Assembly (NCBI RefSeq): GCF_000368625.1
Contig: NZ_KB849575.1
Span: forward strand, 551,202 to 615,201
Source: Acinetobacter schindleri CIP 107287
GTDB lineage: Bacteria; Pseudomonadota; Gammaproteobacteria; Pseudomonadales; Moraxellaceae
DNA: 64,000 nucleotides
Direction of reading: 5' to 3'
Shown: in pieces, positions 39,551 through 49,793 of the stretch
How the letters are laid out: each line of letters starts with the position of its first letter
Position numbering within the stretch: position 1 is the stretch's first letter
The notes under the pieces: generated by a model
Database searches by the model: none
The model's input: only the letters and a program-made list of their open reading frames with translations
Told to the model about the DNA's origin: nothing
Position numbers and translations under genes: made by a program

Positions 39551-40483
39551 GTGGAATTAAAACAGCTAAAATACTTTATCACAATTGTAGAGTCTGGAAG
39601 CCTGGGCAAAGCTGCACAAAAACTAGATGTTGGAACATCTGCTTTAAGTCAGCAAATTGCTAAACTGGAAGATGAGCTATGTACCCGCCTGTTAAGCCGT
39701 ACTTCTACCGGGGTTACACCTACTCCAGCAGGGTTAGCTTTTTTTAAGCAAGCGCAATTATCATTACGTCATGTACAGTATGCAATTGAGGCCGCGCATT
39801 CCTCTCGTCTAACAGGTCATGTAAGCGTGGGCTTTTCACCAAGTATTGCATCTGTACTGGGCATACCATTTATGCAACTCATGTCCGAACGCTATCCGGA
39901 TATCAAGATTCATTTAGTGGAAAGCTTATCTGGAAACCTCACCAATCTTGTCAATTCAAGACAACTTGATATTGCTATTATTTTTACACAGGACGTAGAT
40001 GCCAATTGGTCTGTTCAGCCTTTATTAAAAGAACAAATGTTTTTAATGGCTAACAGAGCCTTATTACAACAACATGATTTAGAAAATTGTATTCAAAACG
40101 GCCAAATTGATTTGGAAAGAGTAAACCGTTTACCACTCGTTTTACCTAGCCAAAGACATGGTTTACGTAAGTTCTTAGACCAGAAAGTAGAGTTATTAGA
40201 TGTTGATTATGAGGTCGATGGACTGCATTTACTGATGAACTGTGTCAGTCACTTAAATATGGCTACGATTCAGCCTGTGAGTGCTCACTTCGATTATCTT
40301 AAATCTGATATTTGCTTGTTGAAAGTAGTCGAACCAGAACTTGCCAGAATCAACTATTTAATTAGTATTTCAGAAGAAGAACTTTCTCCAGCAAGTCTTG
40401 CCACCAAAGTTGCAATAAAAATTTGTGTTAAGGAATTAATAAATAAAGGTTTATGGTCAGGTGCAGAACTATTAGACTTTTAG
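39551..40483 (+). CDS. LysR-family regulator of the tcu/tct operon
   Basis: A 310-residue LysR protein with the N-terminal helix-turn-helix (about 1-60, GSLGKAAQKLDVGTSALSQQI) and a C-terminal substrate domain. It starts with GTG at 39551 behind AAGGGAAA. It lies upstream of and in the same direction as tcuA, as TcuR-like regulators do. It probably responds to a tricarboxylate such as citrate, aconitate or tricarballylate; this is inference from the neighbours. Confidence 0.85.
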   Translation: MELKQLKYFITIVESGSLGKAAQKLDVGTSALSQQIAKLEDELCTRLLSRTSTGVTPTPAGLAFFKQAQLSLRHVQYAIEAAHSSRLTGHVSVGFSPSIASVLGIPFMQLMSERYPDIKIHLVESLSGNLTNLVNSRQLDIAIIFTQDVDANWSVQPLLKEQMFLMANRALLQQHDLENCIQNGQIDLERVNRLPLVLPSQRHGLRKFLDQKVELLDVDYEVDGLHLLMNCVSHLNMATIQPVSAHFDYLKSDICLLKVVEPELARINYLISISEEELSPASLATKVAIKICVKELINKGLWSGAELLDF

Positions 40484-40582
40484 CCTATTTAATTTTATTA
40501 AACACCTATTTAAATTCAGCCTATCACTGAAATCCCTATTTTTAGTCTTAAATTGCATCAAATTCGAAAGGGAAGACATCGA

Positions 40583-41977
40583 ATGCATGATGTAATTGTG
40601 ATTGGCGGTGGGAATGCCGCATTATGTGCAGCACTCACTGCACGAGAAGCGGGTGCTTCAGTATTGCTTTTGGAGGCAGCTCCCAAAGAATGGCGAGGTG
40701 GAAACTCACAGCACACACGTAATTTACGTTGTATGCATGATGCACCTCAGGACGTGCTGATTGATGCCTATCCTGAAGAAGAATACTGGCAGGATTTATT
40801 AAAAGTTACTGCTGGTAAAACTAATGAGCATCTGGCTCGTCTCGTTATTCGTTCAACTGCAACCTGTCGTGACTGGATGCGTAAGCATGGTGTAAATTTT
40901 CAGCCACCTTTATCAGGGGCTTTGCACGTGGCACGCACCAATGCTTTCTTTATGGGGGGCGGAAAAGCCCTGGTTAATGCCTATTTCAGAAGTGCTCAAG
41001 ATCTAGGGGTAGAGATTCGCTATAACACTAAAATTACTCAAGTGATTATTGAAGAAGGTGTATTTAAATCTGTCGTGGCAGAAGATGGTACGCGCTTTGA
41101 AGGTGCATCTTGTGTTTTGGCTGCAGGTGGTTTTGAGTCAAATCGCGAATGGTTGAAAGAAGCATGGGGTCAGAACGAAAATGGTGAATGGCCCGCGGAC
41201 AACTTTATTATCCGTGGTACACGCTTCAACCAGGGTAACTTGCTGAAATTCATGATCGACCAAGGAGCCGATATTATCGGTGATCCATCACAATCGCACT
41301 GTGTTGCTGTTGATGCACGTGCACCGCTTTATGATGGTGGCATTTGTACACGAATTGATTGCGTATCTTTAGGCATTGTAGTGAATAAAAATGCCGAACG
41401 CTTTTATGATGAAGGCGAGGACTTCTGGCCAAAACGTTATGCGATCTGGGGACGCCTGGTAGCCAAACAACCGAACCAAATTGCCTACTCGATTATTGAT
41501 TCAAAATCAGTGGGGCGTTTCATGCCACCTGTATTTGAAGGCACTAAAGCGAATACGATTGAAGAGCTTGCTGAAAAACTCAATCTAGATGTTGTAACAC
41601 TATCTAAAACCGTCGCGGACTATAACCAGGCTTGTGTCAAAGGCGAATTCAACCATACTGTTCTCGACAACTGTCATACCGAAAACCTGACACCAGCTAA
41701 AACTCACTGGGCTGTGCCTTTGGATCAGCCACCATTTTATGCTTATGCATTACGTCCGGGGATTACTTTCACATACCTAGGATTGAAAGTCGAAGACGAT
41801 GCGGCAGTACGTTTTAATAATAAACCAAGTCCCAACTTGTATGTAGCAGGCGAAATGATGGCAGGGAATGTGTTGGGCCAAGGATATACCGCAGGTGTAG
41901 GCATGTCGATTGGCACAACCTTTGGACGTATTGCTGGTAAAAATGCGGCAAAAGCTGCATTAAAGCAGGGAGTTTAA
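40583..41977 (+). CDS. tcuA: FAD-dependent tricarballylate dehydrogenase TcuA
   Basis: A 464-residue flavoprotein of the fumarate reductase/succinate dehydrogenase fold. The N-terminal FAD motif is VIVIGGGNAALCAA, and a catalytic region includes HTRNLRCMHDAP and GQGYTAGVGMSIG at the C-terminus. It oxidises tricarballylate to cis-aconitate, passing electrons to TcuB. Start ATG 40583 (MHDVIVIGGG) follows GGGAAG; the frame extends 30 bases further upstream without a better site. It is followed by tcuB after 3 bp. Confidence 0.88.
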   Translation: MHDVIVIGGGNAALCAALTAREAGASVLLLEAAPKEWRGGNSQHTRNLRCMHDAPQDVLIDAYPEEEYWQDLLKVTAGKTNEHLARLVIRSTATCRDWMRKHGVNFQPPLSGALHVARTNAFFMGGGKALVNAYFRSAQDLGVEIRYNTKITQVIIEEGVFKSVVAEDGTRFEGASCVLAAGGFESNREWLKEAWGQNENGEWPADNFIIRGTRFNQGNLLKFMIDQGADIIGDPSQSHCVAVDARAPLYDGGICTRIDCVSLGIVVNKNAERFYDEGEDFWPKRYAIWGRLVAKQPNQIAYSIIDSKSVGRFMPPVFEGTKANTIEELAEKLNLDVVTLSKTVADYNQACVKGEFNHTVLDNCHTENLTPAKTHWAVPLDQPPFYAYALRPGITFTYLGLKVEDDAAVRFNNKPSPNLYVAGEMMAGNVLGQGYTAGVGMSIGTTFGRIAGKNAAKAALKQGV

Positions 41978-41980
41978 AAT

Positions 41981-43126
41981 ATGAATGCAAATGTAAAGAC
42001 TTTAATTCCTGTAGTGCAGCTAACCGATAATGAACAACAAGTAAAACAGGCTTTGCAGATTTGTAATGCCTGCCGTTATTGTGAAACGTTCTGTGCTGTA
42101 TTCCCTGCCATGACGAAACGTCTTGAGTTCACTCAGGCAGATATTCACTACATGGCTAATCTGTGCCATAACTGTGGTGCCTGTCTGCATGCCTGTCAGT
42201 ATGCACCGCCACATGAATTTGGTGTGAATATTCCACAAGCGATGGCGCAAGTCCGTCTGGAAACCTATCAGGAATTTGCAGTACCTGCTTCTTTTGGCTC
42301 AATTTATAAGAAAACCGGTATTCCATTGGTTTCTGCAATGTCTGTGCTTTTCTTCTTGCTCATGTTGGGTGGTGTTTGGCTAAATGGTACTGATTTATTC
42401 GGTCGCTACCAAGGTAATTTCTATGCGATTTTTCCGCATAACTTCTTGGCAGTGTTGTTCGGCTCAGTATTTATTGTGGCATTCATTCTACTCGGTTTAG
42501 GGATTGCGAAATTCTGGAGACAGACTTCAAAAATTATTCCAGAAGGTGTGGCACAACCAGATATTCTACAAGCCTCTAAAAATGTACTAACGCTAAAATA
42601 TCTGGATGGTGGACATGGTAAAGGCTGTAATGAAGAAGATGATCGTTATACCCAGATCCGTCGTATTTTCCATCACTTCACTATGTATGGCTTCTTACTT
42701 TGCTTCGCTGCGACCAGTGTTGCGACACTTTATCACTACTTCTTAGGTTTACAGGCACCGTATGGTTACACCAGCTTGCCTGTCATTCTGGGAACACTAG
42801 GTGGCTTAGGTTTGGTGATTGGTCCAATTGGCCTTCTATATCTGAATATCAAACGTCATCCTTTGCATGGTGATGCAAAACAGAAACCAATAGATCGCGG
42901 TTTTATCTTCTTACTGCTGCTGATCAGTATTACTGGCCTGGCTTTATTGGCTTTCCGTGATACTTCAGCGATGGCTTTATTACTGATTATCCACTTGGCT
43001 ACCGTAATGACCTTCTTCCTGACTATTCCTTTCGGCAAGTTTGCCCATGGATTCTACCGCAGTGCGGCCTTATTAAAATTTGCAGTCGAAGAGCGTGTTG
43101 CAAAACATCGTGCAAAAACTAAGTAA
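41981..43126 (+). CDS. tcuB: TcuB, membrane iron-sulfur/cytochrome protein
   Basis: A 381-residue electron-transfer protein that reoxidises TcuA. Two cysteine clusters near the N-terminus, [11 protein letters not shown] and [11 protein letters not shown], fit two [4Fe-4S] centres. At least five membrane helices with histidines ([23 protein letters not shown]) fit haem binding, as in citrate-utilisation protein CitB/TcuB. It passes electrons to the quinone pool. Directly coupled to tcuA. Confidence 0.9.
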   Translation: MNANVKTLIPVVQLTDNEQQVKQALQICNACRYCETFCAVFPAMTKRLEFTQADIHYMANLCHNCGACLHACQYAPPHEFGVNIPQAMAQVRLETYQEFAVPASFGSIYKKTGIPLVSAMSVLFFLLMLGGVWLNGTDLFGRYQGNFYAIFPHNFLAVLFGSVFIVAFILLGLGIAKFWRQTSKIIPEGVAQPDILQASKNVLTLKYLDGGHGKGCNEEDDRYTQIRRIFHHFTMYGFLLCFAATSVATLYHYFLGLQAPYGYTSLPVILGTLGGLGLVIGPIGLLYLNIKRHPLHGDAKQKPIDRGFIFLLLLISITGLALLAFRDTSAMALLLIIHLATVMTFFLTIPFGKFAHGFYRSAALLKFAVEERVAKHRAKTK

Positions 43127-43235
43127 AGATTTAAACACCCAAACCAGAACAGGACCATGGAGGTCGATGATGGCTATAGGTAAGAGATTTAAAAACCTAA
43201 ATGGACAACAAGTAAGTTATAAGGAAGTAACAATC

Positions 43236-44228
43236 ATGAAAAATCTAAAATTAATTGCAGTCGCATGCGCCAGTTTAGCAGTCGTAGGATGCGGCACTGG
43301 CAATGCATCTAAAGATCCTGGTCAGCCAAAGCGCCCTGAATGTATTGCTCCAGCCAAACCAGGTGGTGGTTTTGACATGACCTGTAAGCTTATTCAGTCA
43401 GGTTTTAAACAGACTGAAACCCTAAAAGACCCGATGCGTGTGACTTATATGCCGGGCGGTGTCGGAGCAGTCGCGTATAACAAGATTGTGAATAACGATC
43501 CGGCAAATAATAACGCGGTGATTGCATTTTCTACTGGTTCACTTTTGAACCTGGCACAAGGGAAATTCGGTAATTTTACTGAAAAAGACGTGAAATGGCT
43601 GTCTGGTGTGGCCGTAGATTATGGTCTGGTTTCTGTACATAAAGATTCACCATTAAAAACGCTGGACGACTTAATGAAAGCCCTGCAAAAAAATCCAAAA
43701 GCAATCAGCTTTGGGGGGGCAGGTAGTGTAGGCGGCCAGGACTGGATGCAAACTGCCATTCTGGCGAAGAAAGCTGGTGTGAACCCTGCTGATATGAGCT
43801 TTGTGGCACTTGAAGGTGGTGGTGAAGTCCTGACTTCGCTGCTTGGTCAACATATTCAGGTGGGTGTGGGGAATGTCAGTGAAGTAGGCGCTCACCTCGA
43901 AGCAGGTAATATCCGAATTCTGGCTGTTTTCTCTGACAAACGTTTAGAAGGTAAATTCTCTCAGCTACCAACTGCAAAAGAGCAGGGCTATGATCTGGAA
44001 TGGCCTGTAATTCGTGGCTTCTATATGGGTCCAAAAGTCAGTGATGAAGCCTTTAACTGGTGGAAAAATGCTTTTGATCAAATGATGGCTAACCAGAAGT
44101 TCGATGCAGTACGTGAAAATCAAGACTTGTTGCCATTCGAGTTGACCGGTGAAGAACTGACTGCTTATGTCTATAAGCAGACTGCGGAAATGCGTCAGTT
44201 ATCTGAAGAATATAAATTGTCAAAATAA
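43236..44228 (+). CDS. tctC: Tripartite tricarboxylate transporter substrate-binding protein TctC
   Basis: A 330-residue extracytoplasmic receptor with family motifs YMPGGVGAVAYN and ISFGGAGSVGGQDW. The signal sequence ends LAVVGCGTG, a good lipobox, so it is predicted to be lipid-anchored in the periplasm. I chose ATG 43236 with AAGGAAG upstream; a longer frame from 43080 overlaps tcuB and has no signal peptide. It feeds tricarboxylates to TctAB. A hairpin follows. Confidence 0.9.
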   Translation: MKNLKLIAVACASLAVVGCGTGNASKDPGQPKRPECIAPAKPGGGFDMTCKLIQSGFKQTETLKDPMRVTYMPGGVGAVAYNKIVNNDPANNNAVIAFSTGSLLNLAQGKFGNFTEKDVKWLSGVAVDYGLVSVHKDSPLKTLDDLMKALQKNPKAISFGGAGSVGGQDWMQTAILAKKAGVNPADMSFVALEGGGEVLTSLLGQHIQVGVGNVSEVGAHLEAGNIRILAVFSDKRLEGKFSQLPTAKEQGYDLEWPVIRGFYMGPKVSDEAFNWWKNAFDQMMANQKFDAVRENQDLLPFELTGEELTAYVYKQTAEMRQLSEEYKLSK

Positions 44229-44234
44229 CAAAAG

Positions 44235-44268
44235 AACTGAGTTGAAAACCATTTTCAGCTCAGTTTTT
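44235..44268 (+). terminator. Hairpin with T-run between tctC and tctB
   Basis: AACTGAG...CTCAGTT with an inner TGAAAA/TTTTCA stem and a following TTTTT. Placed after the binding-protein gene, it could lower expression of the membrane subunits by partial termination. Confidence 0.7.
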
Positions 44269-44284
44269 GTTTTGAGGGTAGATG

Positions 44285-44728
44285 ATGAAATCTGAACGTA
44301 TTCTTACGGGCATCATTGCGGTCTGCGGATTATTTTTACTGATCTATGCTTGCAGTTTTGAAGCTCCAATTTCCTACGATCCAGTAGGACCCAAAGCCTT
44401 TCCAATTTTACTAATGGGCTTAATTACAGCAAGTGCAGTCTATCTGACCGTACGTCCAGCCATCATGTTTGAACCGGTTGAACTGGGATGGACCAAGCAT
44501 TTGCTGGGCAAGCTAGTGCTGTGTGTACTGGCCTTGACCGTATATGCAGTTATTTTTGAAGGGTTCGGCTTTATCGTTGCGACCTTACTCATGACCATTG
44601 CAGTGGGCAAGCTTTTTAATGGCAAAACCATTCCAGTGGCAATCACAGGTCTGGTTCTCAGTATGTGTACCTACTACCTGTTTGACCGTGTACTAGACGT
44701 GCCATTACCACTCGGATTCTTCGGTTAA
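44285..44728 (+). CDS. tctB: Tripartite tricarboxylate transporter small subunit TctB
   Basis: A 147-residue membrane protein with four predicted helices and the family segment PVGPKAFPILLM near residue 31-42. GAGGG precedes two adjacent ATG codons (44282 and 44285); spacing favours 44285. It pairs with TctA, whose gene follows after 13 bp. Confidence 0.87.
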   Translation: MKSERILTGIIAVCGLFLLIYACSFEAPISYDPVGPKAFPILLMGLITASAVYLTVRPAIMFEPVELGWTKHLLGKLVLCVLALTVYAVIFEGFGFIVATLLMTIAVGKLFNGKTIPVAITGLVLSMCTYYLFDRVLDVPLPLGFFG

Positions 44729-44741
44729 GGATGACAACGAT

Positions 44742-46241
44742 ATGGATATATTAAATTTTTTAATGATGGGATTTGAAGTTGCCTTACAACCACAAAATCT
44801 TCTTATTGCTTTTATCGGTGCATTTATTGGTACGATTGTCGGTCTATTACCGGGCTTAGGACCAATCAATGGTGTAGCCATCCTGTTACCGTTTGCTTAT
44901 GCGCTCGGCTTACCTGTAGACAGTGCTTTAATTCTCTTGGCAGCAGTTTACTTAGGTTGTGAATATGGTGGTCGTATTTCTGCAATTCTACTCAACGTAC
45001 CGGGTGATGCTGGCGCGATTATGACCACCCTGGATGGCTATCCGCTAGCACAGCAAGGTAAAGCAGGCATTGCATTATCACTGTCCTCCGTTAGTTCGTT
45101 TATTGGGAGTACGATTGCTTTTATTGGAATCGTATTGTTTGCACCGTTATTGGCGAAATGGGCGATTGCCTTTGGACCAGCAGAATACTTTGCATTGATG
45201 GTGTTTGCCATTGTCTGCTTAACTGGTCTGGTGAGTACGCAGCCATTTAAAACCCTAATCATGGCGCTGATGGGCTTAGCGCTATCAACCGTTGGGATGG
45301 ATGCCATTACCGGTGTATATCGCTTTACTTTTGATAGTGTTGGTCTTAGTGATGGTATCGCCTTTACTACTTTGGTGATCGGCCTATTTAGTGTTAGCGA
45401 AATTTTATTGATGCTAGAACGTACTACGATTGGCAAAGTTGTGCTGAAACAAGGTAAACGCTCATTATTTAACGTCAAAGAATTCTTTAGCGCATTGGCT
45501 ACCATTATTCGTGGCTCTCTGATCGGATTCTTCTCTGGAATTTTACCAGGCGCAGGTGCAACTGTAGCAAGTGCGATGGCCTATACCACTGAACGTAAAA
45601 TGGCACGTGACAACAGTCAGTTTGGTAAAGGGGATTTACGTGGTCTGGCAGCGCCAGAAAGCGCTAACAATGCAGCAGCTTGTGGTTCATTTGTACCAAT
45701 GCTGACTTTAGGTGTACCTGGTTCAGGAACAACTGCGGTCATGATGGGTGCGTTAATGATGTATAACATTACCCCTGGCCCACAATTATTTAGTGAACAG
45801 CCAACATTGGTGTGGGCACTGATCGCATCTCTAATGATCGGTAACATTATTCTGCTGGTCTTAAACCTTCCATTGGTTGGCTTCTTTGCCCGTATGTTAA
45901 GTGTGCCAAGCTACATTCTGATTCCGATTATTGCGACAGTGAGCTTTGTTGGTGTTTACGCCATTCACTCCAATATCTTCGACCTATTGCTATGCATGGG
46001 CTTAGGTGTAGCGGGTTATGTATTAAGAAAATTTGACTTCCCATTGGCACCGCTAATTCTTGGCTTTGTTTTAGGCGAGTTAATGGAGTCGAATCTACGT
46101 CGTGCGTTATCTATTTCTCAAGGTGAACTCAGCATCTTGTGGAGCAGTAATATCAGCATGGGACTTTGGTTGATGTCAGCATTGTTACTGATTCTTCCAG
46201 TAGTACGTAAATACCTGTTCATCAAAAAGCATCAAGCTTAA
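44742..46241 (+). CDS. tctA: Tripartite tricarboxylate transporter large subunit TctA
   Basis: A 499-residue permease with about 11-12 helices and the family signatures GLLPGLGPINGVAILLP near the N-terminus and GILPGAGATVASAMAY, with SANNAAACGSFVPMLTLGVPGSGTTA read in two parts (NNAAACGSFVP and LGVPGSGTTA). It moves tricarboxylates with a cation gradient using TctC-bound substrate. A perfect hairpin separates it from the AbrB gene. Confidence 0.93.
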   Translation: MDILNFLMMGFEVALQPQNLLIAFIGAFIGTIVGLLPGLGPINGVAILLPFAYALGLPVDSALILLAAVYLGCEYGGRISAILLNVPGDAGAIMTTLDGYPLAQQGKAGIALSLSSVSSFIGSTIAFIGIVLFAPLLAKWAIAFGPAEYFALMVFAIVCLTGLVSTQPFKTLIMALMGLALSTVGMDAITGVYRFTFDSVGLSDGIAFTTLVIGLFSVSEILLMLERTTIGKVVLKQGKRSLFNVKEFFSALATIIRGSLIGFFSGILPGAGATVASAMAYTTERKMARDNSQFGKGDLRGLAAPESANNAAACGSFVPMLTLGVPGSGTTAVMMGALMMYNITPGPQLFSEQPTLVWALIASLMIGNIILLVLNLPLVGFFARMLSVPSYILIPIIATVSFVGVYAIHSNIFDLLLCMGLGVAGYVLRKFDFPLAPLILGFVLGELMESNLRRALSISQGELSILWSSNISMGLWLMSALLLILPVVRKYLFIKKHQA

Positions 46242-46250
46242 CTAGACAAT

Positions 46251-46280
46251 AATAATGATCAGTTTGTGCTGATCATTATT
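46251..46280 (+). other. Perfect 12-bp hairpin after tctA
   Basis: AATAATGATCAG and CTGATCATTATT around TTTGTG. No T-tract follows, and the next gene begins 11 bp later. Confidence 0.6.
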
Positions 46281-46290
46281 GCTTAGGATT

Positions 46291-47358
46291 ATGAAAACAA
46301 TAATGTTAAATGCCAAAGGATTGGCCATTGCTCTGCTTGGGGCAATACTCGCGAAATATCTGCATATTCCTTTGCCATGGCTACTCGGGCCGTTGCTGGC
46401 TGCATTATTCATGGGAAGTGTTGGAAAGCCATTGTCCTGCCATTCTCACTGGCGTAAAGGAGGGCAGATTATTATTGGTATGGCACTCGGTCTATATTTT
46501 ACCCCAGCCTTGGTACAAGCTATTTCTGCGTATTGGGGCTTCATTCTGCTCGGTATTCTGTGGTCGCTGGTGCTGGGTACCATGTTGGCAGTGCTGCAAT
46601 ATCGGATCAATAAACTGGACTGGGCCACTGCATGGTTTTCTTCAGCAATTGGCAGTGCCAGTGAAATGGTTAATATTGCCGAGCAATACAATGCCCAGGT
46701 CGATAAAGTGGTGGCTGCACATAGTCTGCGGATTGTGATTTTGGTAGTGCTTGTCCCAATTTTTATGGGACTGTATTTTCAGGTCGAATGGTCTGATCTG
46801 ATCGTGCAGGATACTGAACGTTATGGATTTGATCAGGTTCTGCTGCTTTTTTTACTGGCTTTATTTACAGGCAAAATCTTTCAATATTTTAATTTTCTTA
46901 ATGCTTGGATTTTAGGTCCACTGACGATCATTGGTCTTTTGTCTTTTTTTGGCATTTTACAATTTCGCTTTCCAGAGTGGTTTATTGCCTTTGGGCAACT
47001 CTGTATTGGCTGGTCGTTAGGCAGCAAATTTCCATTTAGTTTCTTAAAAAACAGTAAAAAATTTATCGGATTGACTGTTTTATTCAATTTATTGGCATTG
47101 GCATTGTCTATTATTTTTGCCTTGCTATTGATTCGCTTAAGCCATGCCGATACTCAGATTCTGATTCTAGGGCTATCTCCCGGTGGAATTGCTGAAATGT
47201 CCTTAATGGCGAAAGCCTTGGGACTGGCTGTGCCGATTGTAGTGGCTTTTCAGCTTTCACGCCTGATTTTTGTGATTTTAACTACTCGTTTTTTTTATCA
47301 ACGTAGCCTGCAACTTCTTTTTAAATCTATGAATAAATCTCAGGAGATGGATCACTGA
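46291..47358 (+). CDS. AbrB-family membrane protein
   Basis: A 355-residue integral membrane protein made of two similar halves of five or so helices, as in the AbrB (ammonia monooxygenase-like) family; motifs PLPWLLGPLLAALF in the first half and NAWILGPLTIIGLL and LGLSPGGIAEMSLMAKALG in the second. It follows tctA in the same direction. Family members often accompany tripartite transporters; their activity is not established. The ATG at 46291 follows TTAGGA; the TTG at 46279 is unlikely. The stop overlaps the next start (TGATG). Confidence 0.8.
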   Translation: MKTIMLNAKGLAIALLGAILAKYLHIPLPWLLGPLLAALFMGSVGKPLSCHSHWRKGGQIIIGMALGLYFTPALVQAISAYWGFILLGILWSLVLGTMLAVLQYRINKLDWATAWFSSAIGSASEMVNIAEQYNAQVDKVVAAHSLRIVILVVLVPIFMGLYFQVEWSDLIVQDTERYGFDQVLLLFLLALFTGKIFQYFNFLNAWILGPLTIIGLLSFFGILQFRFPEWFIAFGQLCIGWSLGSKFPFSFLKNSKKFIGLTVLFNLLALALSIIFALLLIRLSHADTQILILGLSPGGIAEMSLMAKALGLAVPIVVAFQLSRLIFVILTTRFFYQRSLQLLFKSMNKSQEMDH

Positions 47359-48299
47359 TGAATAGTGACGTGTATATACGGATTTCATATAAAGATTGGG
47401 TGTATCAGCTACAGCATGATGGCTTGCTTTTAAAATATATCCCTCATCAGGATATCCAGTTGTGTACAGTGGCGGTTAAAACTAATCCTAGAGCGCTTAA
47501 GTACGTACAAGTGCAAAATGATGAAATGTGCTTACTCGCTGTTTCAAACTGTGGTGATACGCTCAAATATGTCAAAAATAAAACTCATCGAATATATCTA
47601 AAAGCTTTAGAAAATGAAGGATTAGCGATTCGCTATATTGATAATCCAACAGCAGAGATGTGTTTAACTGCAGTTAGACAAAATGGTTTTGCTCTTAAAT
47701 TTATTCAACAACAAAATGAATTCCTGTGTAAAACAGCTGTCTTTAACAATCCTTATGCAATTAAGTATGTGCACGATAAAACTCAGGAAATATGTCTATT
47801 AGCAGTTCGAGCTGATGGAAATACATTGCAATATATTCCTGAGCCCACTGATTTAATTTATGAAGAAGCTGTCAAATCAAAGCCAGAAGCAATTAAATAT
47901 ATTCATGATCAAAGCGAGTATATTTTAAGACTTGCGCTAAAGAAAAAACCTTATGTTATTCAATATGTCAAAGAATGCCATGAAGCTGTCTGGCTAGATG
48001 CAATTCGAAAAAATTCATAATTTATCAAATTCTTAAAAAATAAAAATAAAAATGAAAAATTAATAATTCATGCCATTCGGCAAAATCCAACTTCTATTAA
48101 ATATCTTGATGAACAACCAGAACATTTATGCAGGTTGGCTATTTCCCTGGATTACGAAGCTATTGCAGCTGTGAAATATCAGACAGAAAGCTTGTGTCTA
48201 TATGCGCTTTCAAAGTCTAGGCATGCGATTAATTTTATTAAGCAAAAATATAAAAGTGAAATTGTGAAAAACAAGTATTTAGAACTGTATGGAGGATAG
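47358..48299 (+). pseudogene. DUF4116 repeat protein interrupted by one in-frame stop
   Basis: From ATG 47358 the frame encodes about 220 residues of a repeat of about 24 residues, each with a pattern like CLTAVRQNGFALKFI or CLLAVRADGNTLQYI, typical of DUF4116. A TAA at 48018-48020 ends it, but the same frame continues with matching repeats (IIHAIRQNPTSIKYL, CRLAISL) to a TAG at 48297-48299. A single base change would therefore restore a protein of 313 residues. The first part could still be made. The start overlaps the abrB stop by one base. Function of DUF4116 is unknown. Confidence 0.82.
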
Positions 48300-48357
48300 A
48301 AGAAAAACTGATTTTGGATGTATTGGAAGAAAATAGATTGATTTTTAAAGGATTAAT

Positions 48358-49569
48358 ATGAAATTTTATAATTTGGTTTTTATGTTTCTTGGTAGTACGG
48401 TTATTTCAACAGCATATGCTGATCAAACAGCACCTACAGAAATTGAGAAATTGAAATCAGAAGTTGCCGAACTCAGACAAATGCTACAAGTCCAGCAAAT
48501 CGCAGGGACAAGCAGCGATATACAGCAGGGACAAAAATCAAAACCAGTAAATAAATGGTTATCGAGATCTGGTGCAGAAATTAATCTCTATGGTTTTGTT
48601 CGTGCTGATGCTGCCTATCAATTTGAAGGCGCAAAAGGTATGTTTAATAGCATCAATAGCGTAGCGCTAGAAGAGGATGCTAATAAAAAATCAACAGAAG
48701 ATCGCTTGGATTCGACATTAACAACTACCCGTATAGGCCTGGATTTTAAGGCTCCAGTTCAGAATGCTGATATCGGGGGTAAAGTTGAAATTGATTTTCG
48801 TGGTGGTACAGATAAGGATACAGTCCGGTTACGTCATGTATATATGACTTATAACAACTGGTTAATCGGTCAAACAACCTCTAACTTCTTGTCTACTGAA
48901 ACCTCACCAGAAATGCTTGATTTTAATACTCCGCTTGGTGGAGGTACAACGCGTACTCCAATGGTACGGTACACAGATAAATTAAACACTAATACCCAGT
49001 ATTTTGTCGCATTAGAAAAAGGCAATGATGAAAACAGATTACCTGCAGCTACGGCAAAATTAAGCTATAAATTTGCCGAAGGTGCTGGACTAGTCACTGC
49101 ACGAGGACTCTTACAAGAAGTACGAGTACGTGATCTGGATGATGAAACAGAGCTAGGTTGGGGGATTGGTTTAGGGATGAACTATAAACCTATTAATCAG
49201 CTGATTTTGAATGCGAATTACTCACATGTCTCCGGAGATAATAAGTTTTTATTAGCTACATCTGATAATAAACGTTATATACAGCGTAGCAATGACATAG
49301 AACTTATTGATTTTGATGCTTTTACGTTGGGCGCAACCTATAAATTTACTCCTCAAATCAGAAGTACTCTAGGTTATGGATCGATTATTTATGATGATAA
49401 CAATGCGAATGGAAATGATCATCTACAGCAAGGCTGGTTAAACGTTATGTATAACCCAGTCAAACCACTTACGTTTGGTATGGAATATGTCTATGGTGAA
49501 CGCGAGACTGTTGAAGGTAGAACAGGAAATGATAACCGTATAGAAATCATGGCGAAATATGATTTTTAA
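48358..49569 (+). CDS. DcaP-family outer-membrane porin
   Basis: A 403-residue porin with a signal peptide ending TAYA, an N-terminal coiled-coil (about 25-50, EIEKLKSEVAELRQML) and a 16-strand barrel beginning INLYGFVRADAAYQF and ending MAKYDF, the DcaP arrangement. DcaP channels take up dicarboxylates in Acinetobacter. Its place after tctCBA suggests a role in di- or tricarboxylate entry across the outer membrane. Bounded by a terminator. Confidence 0.88.
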   Translation: MKFYNLVFMFLGSTVISTAYADQTAPTEIEKLKSEVAELRQMLQVQQIAGTSSDIQQGQKSKPVNKWLSRSGAEINLYGFVRADAAYQFEGAKGMFNSINSVALEEDANKKSTEDRLDSTLTTTRIGLDFKAPVQNADIGGKVEIDFRGGTDKDTVRLRHVYMTYNNWLIGQTTSNFLSTETSPEMLDFNTPLGGGTTRTPMVRYTDKLNTNTQYFVALEKGNDENRLPAATAKLSYKFAEGAGLVTARGLLQEVRVRDLDDETELGWGIGLGMNYKPINQLILNANYSHVSGDNKFLLATSDNKRYIQRSNDIELIDFDAFTLGATYKFTPQIRSTLGYGSIIYDDNNANGNDHLQQGWLNVMYNPVKPLTFGMEYVYGERETVEGRTGNDNRIEIMAKYDF

Positions 49570-49581
49570 AATAGCGGGGCT

Positions 49582-49614
49582 AAAAGGGTAGAGAGATTTC
49601 TCTATCCCTTTTAA
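49582..49614 (+). terminator. Terminator after the DcaP-like porin
   Basis: AAAAGGGTAGAGA pairs with TCTCTATCCCTTTT with one bulged T, around GATT. Confidence 0.8.
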
Positions 49615-49793
49615 TGGAGTTTGCTAGATTATTTAATCTTAGAACTATTTTATTTCATACTTAATATCTATAGGAAAGATCCTATAGAGTTCTTTCATAA
49701 ATTATTTTTTAATCATTAAAATGGTAATCCCCCCTAAAAATAAAAGGATCTAAAAGTAGAATTTTCTCTTAAGATACGAGCAGGAGATTCTGC

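Noticed and set aside
43080..43235. In-frame extension of tctC overlapping tcuB
   Set aside because: It would hide the lipoprotein signal peptide inside the protein; ATG 43236 has AAGGAAG and gives a normal lipobox.
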